Source: JABFRJ01 sp031374735
GTDB taxonomy: Bacteria; Pseudomonadota; Alphaproteobacteria; Rhizobiales; Hyphomicrobiaceae
Assembly: GCA_031374735.1 (NCBI GenBank)
Contig: JANMGQ010000235.1
Coordinates: 70,239 to 134,238 of the forward strand
DNA: 64,000 bases
Direction of reading: 5' to 3'
Shown: one piece after another, positions 35,268 through 44,449 of the stretch
Numbering within the stretch: position 1 is the first letter of the stretch
Layout: every line of letters starts with the position of its first letter
Translations under genes and position numbers: made by a program
Notes under the pieces: generated by a model
What the model was told of the DNA's origin: nothing
What the model saw: only the letters and a program-made list of their open reading frames with translations
The model's database searches: none

Positions 35268-35430
35268 CGGATGACTCACGCAAAAACAATGCAGCAGCTA
35301 CCGAATTGCCTGCAGCCTATGCGGACCGATTGGGTCGCGCATTGAAAAACTGAATATTCTGGTGGAAAATGCATTTTTGTGACTTGATGGCCACGGGACT
35401 TTGGTGGGTGGTGCGGGGGGCAATTTCGGA

Positions 35431-37779
35431 TCACGGCGGTGGCGCAACCGTCCACGTGAAGGTCTTGAAGTGTACCGCGGCATCGCGTGGCATCTCGCTG
35501 CCACGGGTCGTAGGCCGGACCGCCTCGCCGAGCAGATTTCGCAAGACGTCGAGTTCTGGCCGTGAGGTCGCTTGCGGTGATCCGCGCATGTTCGGCGGGG
35601 TTCGGTCTGCAGCTTGACGGCTGATTTCCGTGTCGAAGTTGATCGTCTGCCCTTCGATGGCCTCGACGAGGATGATCATCAATCGCTCGATGCCGACCGG
35701 CATATCCTTTGGAAGCTGCCGGAGATCACTCTTGTACTTCTCCTTGCACGGCGCGAAGTCCACGTGGCAGCGGGTCACAATCGCCAGCGGGAACGCTTTG
35801 CCGATCGTGCGGCCCATCAGCTTCGTGCCATCCGGGCACGAACTCGTGCCCGATGCCGGCCGCTCGCGCATGCCATCCGCCATGCCGGCTGCAATGCCGC
35901 CATCGGCGTCGAGATAGGCGCAGGTGATATCGACCGGGCGATCTCCCGTATTGTCGATGACAAGAAACACGACATCGCAATGCAACAGCAATCCGCCATC
36001 GCGCGGGTCCAGCAGCTTTGCAGCACGCTGCGTCTCCGCTTTGCTCCAATCCGGTATCGCGTTCGGACACGCCTTGTCTTCCGCGCGGCGGTTGTCGGTG
36101 TAGACCCAGACGTTCATTGTGACCTTGTCAGCGAACGCCGTCTTCGGCGCGCGATCGGCCACGTCCAGCAGATTGCGCTGGGCAAGCTGGGCGAGCATAT
36201 GCACCTCGATGGCGTCTGCGATCTGATCGGCGGTGCCCTCGATGCGCACGGCCGGCGGTGTGCGCTCGGTCCTGGACGACGTCGATGGCAGGAACTGAAG
36301 CACGCCCCGGCCGACGGTGGGGAACGCCAGGTGCACGTCGGCGCGCGCCGGTGCTCCAGGTTCGAGCCAATGGATGTTCAGCGTCTTGCGGGCTTCGAAC
36401 GTACGGATCGCGGCGCGTCCCTGCGTGATCCAGTCCTCGGTCTCGCGGCCCGTCGACGGCGGCTTCGCGACCGTGATGGTGAAGCCGACGGACACCTCGA
36501 GCCGCACTGTCCAGCTTGCGTTATCGTCCAAGGTGGCGGGCTGACGTGGTGTACGATCCCGCAACGGCTCGACCAGGGCAGTGAGAGGCGTGGCCTCCTT
36601 CACACGGGCAAAGCCGTCGAGCCGTGCCTGGCGATGCAACGACACGAGATCGCCAGTCTTGAGCCCGAGGATACTCCCGGCATCGACACGAAGCCCGCCG
36701 TCGGCGCGCTTGGCCGTCCACACCCGCTCCGTGCCGGCGAGCTTGAGATGCAGATTGCCCTCTACGTGCGGTTTTGGCAGCGTGACGTTGAAGCCGCCAT
36801 AGGCGACCTGCAGCCGGTCGAACAGGGCGGCGTAGCTCTCGGGCTGATGCTGTGTGATCGTGCGTGCCAGCAGGTGCGTGAAGCCGCCGTGCCACGGGCC
36901 TTCGTTGCCGTCGCCGCGCTCCTTGATCGCCGTCTCGATGGCCGAACCGGTCGGCCCCGCCGCTGCAAAGACGACGATGTTGCCGTCGCGGCTGGCATCC
37001 AGCAGTGACGTCTTCACGGGCTGCTGCAGCGAGCGCGTCGCCGCCGGCTTGACGGCCGGCGTGCGCTTGGCGTCTGGCACGCCCAATGCCGCGAGGTCGA
37101 TCGAGCGCAGCACGATGCCGGCGGGATTGTTGCTGCGCGTGAGATCGCCGGAGTGGCAGCTGTCGAAGATCGCCCACACGTTGGCGCGGAAACCCGCTTC
37201 CGTCGGCGAGCCGTAGAAGATCGCGTTCAGCTCCTTGTCGAGGATGAAGTTGGTCGGCCGGCCCTCGTCGTCGAAGCGCGCGTCTGACGGCAGGAACGTT
37301 TCGCTCATGCCGTCCTGCTCCTGGCCCGGCTTGTCCGGCGAGTCCGTGATCTCGGGCACCTGCACGCCGTGGCCGGAGAAATAGACGACCACGACATCGT
37401 CCTTGTCGACGGCCTTGGCGCGGATATCCCTCAATGCCTTGAGAATGTTGGCCTTGGTCGGCTCGCCGGTCTTTGGCGGGGCGCCCGCCGGCAGCCGGTC
37501 GGCGAGAATGGTGATTACGGCGTCATCGGCCTTGAAGCCGAGATTCTCGCGCAGCACATGCCACATCAGCGCGACGTCGTTGCCGGGCCCTTTCAACGGC
37601 TGCAGCCCCCGCTCGCCCCGTTGCGCCTGCGGCGATCCCTTCACCGGCTTCAGCTGCTCATAGTCGGACACGCCAACGAGCAGCGCGTAGCGCTTGGCGC
37701 TCGCGGGGGCGGCGAAGAGGAGGCTGGCCGCGAGCAGGAGCAGCGCGGCAAGTGGGGCGTGGATCTGCGGCTTGGTCAT
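35431..37779 (-). CDS. Exported caspase-like protease (peptidase C14), large
   Basis: 782 residues. After a signal peptide (LAALLLLAASLLFAAPASA) comes a C14 caspase domain (residues ~29-330). The catalytic dyad is His137 in VVYFSGHGV and Cys208 in IFDSCHSGD, and the N-terminal strand is RYALLVGVSDY. The ~450-residue remainder includes a SxGxx-rich beta region and a DUF4384-like stretch (KPPSTGRETEDWITQGRAAI), and may bind ligand or substrate. Bacterial orthocaspases cleave after basic residues. The gene begins 25 bases after the WD40-caspase stop, so the two are probably one operon. Target unknown. Confidence 0.88.
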   Translation of the reverse strand: MTKPQIHAPLAALLLLAASLLFAAPASAKRYALLVGVSDYEQLKPVKGSPQAQRGERGLQPLKGPGNDVALMWHVLRENLGFKADDAVITILADRLPAGAPPKTGEPTKANILKALRDIRAKAVDKDDVVVVYFSGHGVQVPEITDSPDKPGQEQDGMSETFLPSDARFDDEGRPTNFILDKELNAIFYGSPTEAGFRANVWAIFDSCHSGDLTRSNNPAGIVLRSIDLAALGVPDAKRTPAVKPAATRSLQQPVKTSLLDASRDGNIVVFAAAGPTGSAIETAIKERGDGNEGPWHGGFTHLLARTITQHQPESYAALFDRLQVAYGGFNVTLPKPHVEGNLHLKLAGTERVWTAKRADGGLRVDAGSILGLKTGDLVSLHRQARLDGFARVKEATPLTALVEPLRDRTPRQPATLDDNASWTVRLEVSVGFTITVAKPPSTGRETEDWITQGRAAIRTFEARKTLNIHWLEPGAPARADVHLAFPTVGRGVLQFLPSTSSRTERTPPAVRIEGTADQIADAIEVHMLAQLAQRNLLDVADRAPKTAFADKVTMNVWVYTDNRRAEDKACPNAIPDWSKAETQRAAKLLDPRDGGLLLHCDVVFLVIDNTGDRPVDITCAYLDADGGIAAGMADGMRERPASGTSSCPDGTKLMGRTIGKAFPLAIVTRCHVDFAPCKEKYKSDLRQLPKDMPVGIERLMIILVEAIEGQTINFDTEISRQAADRTPPNMRGSPQATSRPELDVLRNLLGEAVRPTTRGSEMPRDAAVHFKTFTWTVAPPP

Positions 37780-37804
37780 GGGGAATGTCCGGGGGCGCAC
37801 GACG

Positions 37805-40800
37805 TCACGGCTTGCTGGCGGCCGCCTCGATCGGGCCGTTGTGATACGGCCATTTCTTGAGGTCGATGCACCACTGCGGCACTGGCGGCACATTGGTGAT
37901 ATAGATCGCCTTGCGCTGCTCGGGTGTGAGGCAGCGGGGCATGCTGGCCTTCAGATGGTCGACGAGATGCTGTGTGGACGTGAATGCTGGCCAGATTCGA
38001 GCTGACTTGTCTGAGGATGCGGTGATAATCTTGCTGCCGTCGGGGGAGAAGGCCACCGACAAGACAAAATCGGAGTGTCCTGCGAGGACAGCGATTTCGC
38101 GGCCGTTGCTGTCCCAGAGAATTGCAATGTTGTCCGCCCCAGTAACGATGAGATTGCCATCTCGACTAAAGCTGTAGGCCTCTCCAGCGCTCCCTCGCAG
38201 CTCAGCCAGCCGTTCACCGGTCGCGGACCACAATTGGCTCCCCCCTAGCCACGATCCCGTAAGAAGTCGTCTCCCATCCGGGCTGAACCGAGCACGAACG
38301 AAAGTATTGTCTGGCAAACTAAAGGCGACGAGTTGCTTACCGGTCGTGTCCCACACCCGCGCTGTGCGGTCGACGGAGGTCGTAACAATCCGATTGCTGT
38401 CCGCACTAAGCTCCACATCAGTGACATCGCCGGTGTGGCCAACCAACGCCGCAACTTCGCGGCCATTGATATCCCAAACGCGAGCGGTGCCATCGCTAGA
38501 CGCCGTAACGATGTAGCGCCCGTCATTGCTCACACGGGCCATATTCACTTTTTCGCGGTGACCAGACAAAACTCCGATGTTCCGTCCGTCAACATCCCAA
38601 AGGCGCGCCGTTTTGTCATTTGACGCGGTCACAATTCGGCGGCCGTCAGGGCTAAATGCGACTGAGTTCACCCACTCCATATGCCCTCGCAAAACCGCGA
38701 CTTCCTGTCCGTCGGCGCCCCACAGGCGCACGGCGTCTCCGCGGGCGAGCGTAGCCAGGCGTCGGCCATCCGGGCTGAATTGGGCAGACCAAACCGGACC
38801 TTCGTGTCCACGCAAGACGGCAATATCCCGGCCCGCAGCGTCCCAAATGCGGGCAGTGTTATCCTCCGAACCCGTCACGGCGAGTCGCCTGTCGGGACTG
38901 ATTGCGGCAGTATTCACCGCTGCATCGTGACTGCGGAGAATGACTATATTGTCGCTTTCGGCATCCCAAAGACGCGCCGTGTTGTCGTCTGAGGCAGTGA
39001 TGATGCGACGACCGTCAGGGCTGAAGGATGCCCGAGTGACCGGACTGAGATGACCATTCAAGATAAATAGTTCTTTACCGTCACCGGTCAAAACTCGCGG
39101 TGTCCCTTCAGCGGACGTGGCGACGATTCGTTGACTGTCGGGACTAAAGGTGACGGGCTTGTCGCCCCAGCCGCGCCGAAACAGCTCAGCGCCTTGGCCA
39201 CGGATAACAGAAAGCTCCTTACCATCTGCATCCCAAACGCGCGCCGAGTTGTCGTCGGACACGGTGATGATGCGACGACCGTCGGGGCTGAACGTGGCAG
39301 TCTTCACTTCCCCCACATGCCCGCGAAGCACCGCGATTGCCCTACCATCTCCCCCCCAAAGGCGCGCCGTATGGTCGCTTGAAGCGGTGACGATCCTGCC
39401 GTCGGGGCCGAAGGAAGCTGAAACGACCGGCGCCTCGTGCCCTGTCAAAATGAACAATTGCTGCCCTTGGGCATTCCACAGTCGCGCGGTCCTATCGCTC
39501 GAAGCGGTGACGATGCGCCCGCCATCTGAGTTGAATATGGCAAAATTGATAGATTCGGTATGCCCGGTGAGGACCGCAACTTTCTTGCCATCAAAACGAT
39601 AAACCCGTGCTGCACTCTCTTCCGACGCAATCACAAAGTGGAGTCCATCGGGGCTGAAGGCGACAGAGTTGATGATCTTACCTTCATATTCACGGAGGAC
39701 GGCTATTTCTTTGCCATTGATGTCCCATACGCGTGCTGGATTCAAGTTTGAGGTGGTGAGAATGTGACGATCATCCGGGCTAAATGTCGCCGAACGGACC
39801 CAGTTCTCATGCCCGCGCAATACAGCCAGCTCGTTCCCGTCACCACTCCACAGGCGCGCTGTCTTATCATTTGAGAGAGTGACCAGACGGTCGCCCACAG
39901 GACTAAAAATGACCGTGCGTACCCCGCTTTCGTGACCTCGCAGGACGGCGACTTCTCTCCCGGATGCGTCCCACACGCGTGCAGTTGTGTCGTCCGACGC
40001 GGTAACGATGCGTCGGCCATCGGGGCTGAAGGCGACCTCGTTCACACTGCCTTCATGCGCCAGCACGGCTCTTTCGCCCAAGACTTTGCCGGCCGACAGA
40101 CTGGAGGTTAGCGCCGCCGTCGCTTTTGACACGTAAGGGCGTTCGCGACCATAGGTGTCTGCAGTGTCCGGGATGCCTTCGAGTGCGATCAGCGCCGCGT
40201 CAACAGCACGGCCCTCCTTGAGCAAGGTTTCCGAAACGCGGGCGACGAAGTGCGCATTGCGGACGGCCAGCTCAAATTGACCCTTCTTGAGGTTCGCCGA
40301 GGCGGTTTCGAGGTCGTTCTGTGCAATGCCAATCGTGTTGCGAGCCACCTTCAGTTGCTCGGTCAGCACCGCAATGCTCACGCACTCCTTCCCCGCCAAA
40401 CACATATCCGGCGAACCGCCGAGGCCGAGCACGGTTGGCACCTGCGTGTCCTTCGACTCGCGCGCGACCTGCACCGAGACGATCTCCAGCAACTCGCGGA
40501 AGGGCGCGTGGCGGTTTTCCTCCATGACTGCCAGCAGCGCCGTGGCGAAGGGCGAGTTCTTCCCCGCCGGCCCATCGCCGGCCTTGCCGCCGTCGCCGGT
40601 CGAGTGCGCGATGACAACGCGGCTGTCACTGTAGGACGCCATCGGCATAGCCGCGCGGAAACTGAAGTCGCTGCCCGACCGGCGCTTGCAGTTGGCGAAC
40701 GGATTGTCCCGGCAGGCATCAAAAATGAAGATCTGCTTCGGCACGCCGCGTGCGGCTTCGATGACATCGTTCATCGAGATGGCGCTGTAGGCCTCGCTGC

Positions 40801-41230
40801 GGGCGCAATCGAGTTCGGCATCGACGGAGGCGAGGATGTTGGCCTCCTTGCCGCGTTGCTTTGCGACCATGCCGTGGCCAGCGTAGAAGACGAGCACCTC
40901 GTCCGCGCCCTTGGCGACGAGCTCGCGAAAATCAGAGATGGCGACCTCGAAGTCCTTCTGGATGAGGTTCTTGTGCAATTGAACCGCGAACCCGTTCGCT
41001 TCCAGGAGTTTCGCGATCGCCTCGGCGTCGCGCACGGGGTTGTTCAGATCGAGGAAGCGCTCGCGTGTCGATTGGCTGGCAGCGGTGCTGCGGCTCGCGG
41101 CCTTCTCGGCCTCGGTCGGCTGGTATTTCTCGTTGCCGATGACGAGCGCGATGCGCCGCGCGCTCACCGGTTGGGCCGCAGCCACAAGCACCGCCACGAC
41201 GCAGGCAAAGATGGTCACGATGCGGATCAT
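37805..41230 (-). CDS. Exported caspase fused to 17 WD40 repeats
   Basis: 1141 residues. Signal peptide (VTIFACVVAVLVAAAQPVSA); C14 caspase domain with RRIALVIGNEKY, His119 in FYAGHGM and Cys173 in IFDACRDNPF; a helical linker (residues ~290-385); then 17 WD40-type repeats (residues ~390-1085, bases about 37985-40055), typically VxxxxFSPDGRRIVTASDD..TARxWD. A short C-terminal domain contains CLTPEQRKAIYI. Repeat 8 is longer and irregular. The propeller should bind a protein partner, as in eukaryotic apoptosomes, but here outside the cytoplasm. First gene of the minus-strand operon; divergent from the metzincin gene. Confidence 0.92.
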   Translation of the reverse strand: MIRIVTIFACVVAVLVAAAQPVSARRIALVIGNEKYQPTEAEKAASRSTAASQSTRERFLDLNNPVRDAEAIAKLLEANGFAVQLHKNLIQKDFEVAISDFRELVAKGADEVLVFYAGHGMVAKQRGKEANILASVDAELDCARSEAYSAISMNDVIEAARGVPKQIFIFDACRDNPFANCKRRSGSDFSFRAAMPMASYSDSRVVIAHSTGDGGKAGDGPAGKNSPFATALLAVMEENRHAPFRELLEIVSVQVARESKDTQVPTVLGLGGSPDMCLAGKECVSIAVLTEQLKVARNTIGIAQNDLETASANLKKGQFELAVRNAHFVARVSETLLKEGRAVDAALIALEGIPDTADTYGRERPYVSKATAALTSSLSAGKVLGERAVLAHEGSVNEVAFSPDGRRIVTASDDTTARVWDASGREVAVLRGHESGVRTVIFSPVGDRLVTLSNDKTARLWSGDGNELAVLRGHENWVRSATFSPDDRHILTTSNLNPARVWDINGKEIAVLREYEGKIINSVAFSPDGLHFVIASEESAARVYRFDGKKVAVLTGHTESINFAIFNSDGGRIVTASSDRTARLWNAQGQQLFILTGHEAPVVSASFGPDGRIVTASSDHTARLWGGDGRAIAVLRGHVGEVKTATFSPDGRRIITVSDDNSARVWDADGKELSVIRGQGAELFRRGWGDKPVTFSPDSQRIVATSAEGTPRVLTGDGKELFILNGHLSPVTRASFSPDGRRIITASDDNTARLWDAESDNIVILRSHDAAVNTAAISPDRRLAVTGSEDNTARIWDAAGRDIAVLRGHEGPVWSAQFSPDGRRLATLARGDAVRLWGADGQEVAVLRGHMEWVNSVAFSPDGRRIVTASNDKTARLWDVDGRNIGVLSGHREKVNMARVSNDGRYIVTASSDGTARVWDINGREVAALVGHTGDVTDVELSADSNRIVTTSVDRTARVWDTTGKQLVAFSLPDNTFVRARFSPDGRRLLTGSWLGGSQLWSATGERLAELRGSAGEAYSFSRDGNLIVTGADNIAILWDSNGREIAVLAGHSDFVLSVAFSPDGSKIITASSDKSARIWPAFTSTQHLVDHLKASMPRCLTPEQRKAIYITNVPPVPQWCIDLKKWPYHNGPIEAAASKP

Positions 41231-41568
41231 GATCAGCGCCCCTAGAAATGCACGATAGAATGAATAATGCTGAGGGCATGTCAGCAGATCGCCCGCGCGG
41301 GGTCAATCAGCGGTCTGTGGCAATGATCCCTGGCACCAGCCTGAGTTTTCCAGTCAGAGCAGTGCGGAATAAATTGCCGAGACCGTCGACTGGGTGTCTG
41401 ACCGAGGTCAGTCACCACCGCAAGTCCGGCATGCCGTACAGCTTGAAAATTGTTGCCGTGGCGTCGTCCCCCTGGACATGCGCAGGCTCGTCTCACAATA
41501 TCGCACCAAAAAACATTGCAAATTGGCGTCTACGCAATCGGCACAACACATCATTACGGAGCGATTCC
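41231..41568. other. 338-bp divergent intergenic region
   Basis: This separates the start of the caspase-WD40 operon from the metzincin gene and should contain both promoters. It includes the third copy of the 24-base palindrome (41393-41416). No gene, riboswitch or other structure is recognised. An open frame on the plus strand runs through it into the metzincin gene but lacks coding character. Confidence 0.5.
41393..41416. repeat. 24-bp palindrome, copy 3
   Basis: The same element as at 11331 and 11410, with arms GGTGTCTGACC and GGTCAGTCACC (one mismatch) and centre GA. It lies in the divergent promoter region of the exported protease cluster. Confidence 0.7.
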
Positions 41569-42642
41569 ATGCGCATCCCAGCACTTTTATCGACACTGGT
41601 CGTCGCGACGGCAACCGCACTGCTCACGCCCCCCGCTGCCGCGCAAAGCGAGCCCGAGGGTATCGGCGCTGTGCTTGAAGGCTATCCACTCAATCTCGCG
41701 CGGGCCATTTCGAATTACCGCAAGCGCATTCGCGACGACGTCGGCCTGCTGACCGAAGGCGCGCCCAAAGGCGTCGCCTCCATGCTCTGGATCTGGCGCA
41801 CGGACATGCAGAGGAAAATAACCGTGTGCGTCGACGACACGGCGCCTGTGCCGGTGCGCAAGATGGTCGTCGACGCGGCGATGGAGTGGACGCGCGATCC
41901 GCGCGTGCACATTCCGCTCGATTTCGGACTGTCGTCCGACGGTGTGCCACGCGCGTGCTGGAAGCCAGGCACGCCCAACGCAACAAAGCCCGACAAGCCC
42001 CACGACATCCGCGTTTTCTTCAACGCCGGCCGCTGGTCGGTGATCGGCAGCCAGTCGGTGAACCCACAAGTGATGACATCGACCTTTGACCCGTCCATGA
42101 ACTTGCAGGGGCTTGAGCGCACGCGCATGCACAACGCGGGCGAGGTCGCGGAAGCGCGGCGCATCATCACGCACGAATTCGGCCATGCCCTCGGCCTCGA
42201 ACATGAACATCAGCACCCGCGCAATGCGTGTGTGAACGAGTTCGATGACGAGGGGCTCTCGAAATTTCTGTCGGATCTGGGCTGGGATCTGCAGAAGTTC
42301 CGCACCAACTTCGATCTCCTCGCCGACGCGGGCGTGCTGGTTGACGGCGAACAGCCCGACGCCAAGTCGATCATGTACTACAAGCTGCCGAAGTCGATCT
42401 TCAAGGCGAGCGCCCCGGCGCGGTGTGCGATCGACAGCGAGAACGTCGTCATCTCGCAGCGCGATCGCGATTTCCTGCCCGAACTGTATCCGAAGGCGAC
42501 CGCCGATCAGGTCGCACTGCTGCAGAAGCGGCGGGATCGGATGACACAGCAGTTTGCCGCGAAAGCCAACAAGGACGGAGGGCCCGTCGCCGCCATCCAA
42601 TCCAAAGGGCAGACATTGCTCGGCGATGTGTTTGCGGACTGA
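41569..42642 (+). CDS. Exported metzincin-type zinc metalloprotease
   Basis: 357 residues with a signal peptide (LLSTLVVATATALLTPPAAA). The zinc motif HEFGHALGLEH (His202, His206, His212) is the extended HExxHxxGxxH of metzincins (astacin/matrixin-like), with a likely Met-turn at KSIMYYKLP. A region of about 120 residues precedes it (EWTRDPRVHIPLDFG). The ATG at 41569 has GGAG nine bases upstream, deciding against the long upstream frame. It is transcribed away from the caspase-WD40 operon and convergent with the DUF900 hydrolase gene (36 bases apart). Family placement beyond metzincin is uncertain. Confidence 0.88.
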   Translation: MRIPALLSTLVVATATALLTPPAAAQSEPEGIGAVLEGYPLNLARAISNYRKRIRDDVGLLTEGAPKGVASMLWIWRTDMQRKITVCVDDTAPVPVRKMVVDAAMEWTRDPRVHIPLDFGLSSDGVPRACWKPGTPNATKPDKPHDIRVFFNAGRWSVIGSQSVNPQVMTSTFDPSMNLQGLERTRMHNAGEVAEARRIITHEFGHALGLEHEHQHPRNACVNEFDDEGLSKFLSDLGWDLQKFRTNFDLLADAGVLVDGEQPDAKSIMYYKLPKSIFKASAPARCAIDSENVVISQRDRDFLPELYPKATADQVALLQKRRDRMTQQFAAKANKDGGPVAAIQSKGQTLLGDVFAD

Positions 42643-42678
42643 TGCCCGGGTTCAGGTCCCGGCTGAAGCGCGCTGCCG

Positions 42679-44205
42679 TTACTTCTTGTCGTAACGCCAA
42701 TAGCGGCCCGATGCTGCGCCGGCCGCGAGATACCCGCGCGCGGCTGGCGGCTCGCGCTTTGTGAGCAGCCGGCGCAGATCCTCGATCAGCGGTTGGCGGT
42801 CGCCGAATTCGCTGTGGTTTGCGGCGAACGAGGACGTGCTGACCTTGCTGATGTCGATGCTGTCGACGCCGGCGACGAGCGGCGGCCCTTCGAGCGGGAC
42901 GTCACCGGCGCGCACGAAGCCGCCTGCGACCTTCTTTGACACCTGCAGCACGATATCGTTTGCGGAGGCATACAGCGTCACGCCCGCAGCAACCGTGCCA
43001 GCCAGCCGCACCGCAGATTCATTGAACAGGTGGCGTGACACGTCGGGGGCCGCGAATATCACTTCGTTGAGCTTGATGTCGGGGATATTGCCACCGGCGG
43101 CCGCAATATCGCGCAGGCGGGCCAGCGCTTCGAGCGTCGGGTCGGAGCCCATGCTGTGGGCAATGAGGCTGACGCGCGTGATACCGGGAACACTTGCGAT
43201 GCGCTGCAGCATCTCTGTCAGACCGCTGCGCGAGATGCGCGCGGCATCGATGTCGTGCCGGTAGTCGAGCGTGGCCCCGCGCGAGGGCCAGCTGTAGGCG
43301 GCGACCGGGCCATCGAACTGCATGTCGTGCGCCAGTTGCGCGAGGCGGAACAGCGACTCGTCAAACGACACGTTGTAGCCATGGACAAACACCAGCGCGT
43401 GCCCGGGGAACGACGTCGCCTGGTTGGTGACGCGCGCCATGGACGCCGCGAACGCGGCGCCATCCATCACGTCAACGGCGGCGATGGTGAAGTCTCGCGC
43501 CGGGTCCTCTTTGCGATACTGAAAGGAGAACACGTAGAAATCCTTCATCGGCCGCGGGATGGTGCCCTTGTCGCGACTGGTCGGTATGGTGACGACGGCC
43601 TCGCCCCACGCCAGCGCATCGCCAACGTCGCCGCCGAAGGTGGCAAGTGTGATCTCCCGCTGATCCTTCTTGAAAGTGCGATCCTTGAGCCGCGCCCTGT
43701 TGGTCGCGAAGTGGACCAGCACCTCGTGGAACTTCGGTTTGCCGACGTCGGATATATCCGCGGGGCGACGCACTGCGGGGAGCGACGGCGCCTGCAGGCT
43801 CCAGACCTCAAGCGTCGCGCGCATCGTTGATGGCAGGACTGTGAGCAGCAGGGACGCGGGCACCAGTGCCTCAGTCGTGCGATTGATGTCGCGTGTCGGC
43901 TTGCCGTCGGCAGCGTCGAGGGTGATGCGGCGATCTTCGATGTGCTGCTGCCCGTTGCCGTACGTGATTGCGAGCCGCGTCAGCGTGATCGCGCCTTGGC
44001 GCGGCGTGAGGCGGAGCGCGCGCGAACGCGCGATGTCGTCTGCGAACGCAATCGCGCGCTCGGTCTCTCGACCCGGCTCGATGTCGATCGTCTGCACGAG
44101 CACCCAGCGCGGCTCCTGGGCACGCGCCGGCTGGCAAAAGCCGACGACCAGAAAGGCGGCGATGAGATTGAGCGCAATGGCGCGAGACGCGGACGAGCAC
44201 AGCAT
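42679..44205 (-). CDS. Exported DUF900-type alpha/beta hydrolase
   Basis: 508 residues with a signal peptide (ALNLIAAFLVVGFCQPARAQ), an N-terminal beta-rich domain, then a DUF900 hydrolase: VLVHFATNRARLKDR, ALVFVHGYNVSFDESLFR (oxyanion H-G), AAYSWPSRG, and the nucleophile elbow AHSMGS (Ser codon near 43154), with an Asp candidate in FAAPDVS. The C-terminus ends SGRYWRYDKK. Substrate unknown; lipase or esterase activity is plausible. AGGGGG precedes the ATG at 44205. It is divergent from the caspase-DUF900 fusion gene, which shares the same hydrolase fold and C-terminal motif. Confidence 0.85.
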   Translation of the reverse strand: MLCSSASRAIALNLIAAFLVVGFCQPARAQEPRWVLVQTIDIEPGRETERAIAFADDIARSRALRLTPRQGAITLTRLAITYGNGQQHIEDRRITLDAADGKPTRDINRTTEALVPASLLLTVLPSTMRATLEVWSLQAPSLPAVRRPADISDVGKPKFHEVLVHFATNRARLKDRTFKKDQREITLATFGGDVGDALAWGEAVVTIPTSRDKGTIPRPMKDFYVFSFQYRKEDPARDFTIAAVDVMDGAAFAASMARVTNQATSFPGHALVFVHGYNVSFDESLFRLAQLAHDMQFDGPVAAYSWPSRGATLDYRHDIDAARISRSGLTEMLQRIASVPGITRVSLIAHSMGSDPTLEALARLRDIAAAGGNIPDIKLNEVIFAAPDVSRHLFNESAVRLAGTVAAGVTLYASANDIVLQVSKKVAGGFVRAGDVPLEGPPLVAGVDSIDISKVSTSSFAANHSEFGDRQPLIEDLRRLLTKREPPAARGYLAAGAASGRYWRYDKK

Positions 44206-44449
44206 CCAGACCCCCTGTAATTTGGGGCAACGTTGGCACGGCTCGTGAAGACGACGCAATGGTTGCTTGGTCATGAGCGGTCATGTGCGGTTATGACGCT
44301 TCGGCGCAGCATGAGCGGTATGCGGATCTTGCCCTGAGTGTGTTGGTTGAGCTGAGCTTGTCAGCGCAAAGTTTGCGTGCCTATTTGGACAGATTAGATC
44401 GATGCTTTCCTCCGCTCACTTACTATCGAAGCCACCGCTGGGGTGTACC

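Noticed and set aside
35614..37008. 464-residue plus-strand open frame opposite the second caspase
   Set aside because: Antisense shadow of a caspase with intact His/Cys motifs.
37985..40055. Regular DNA repeats resembling a CRISPR or minisatellite
   Set aside because: The periodicity is about 123-126 bases and in frame; it encodes WD40 repeats.
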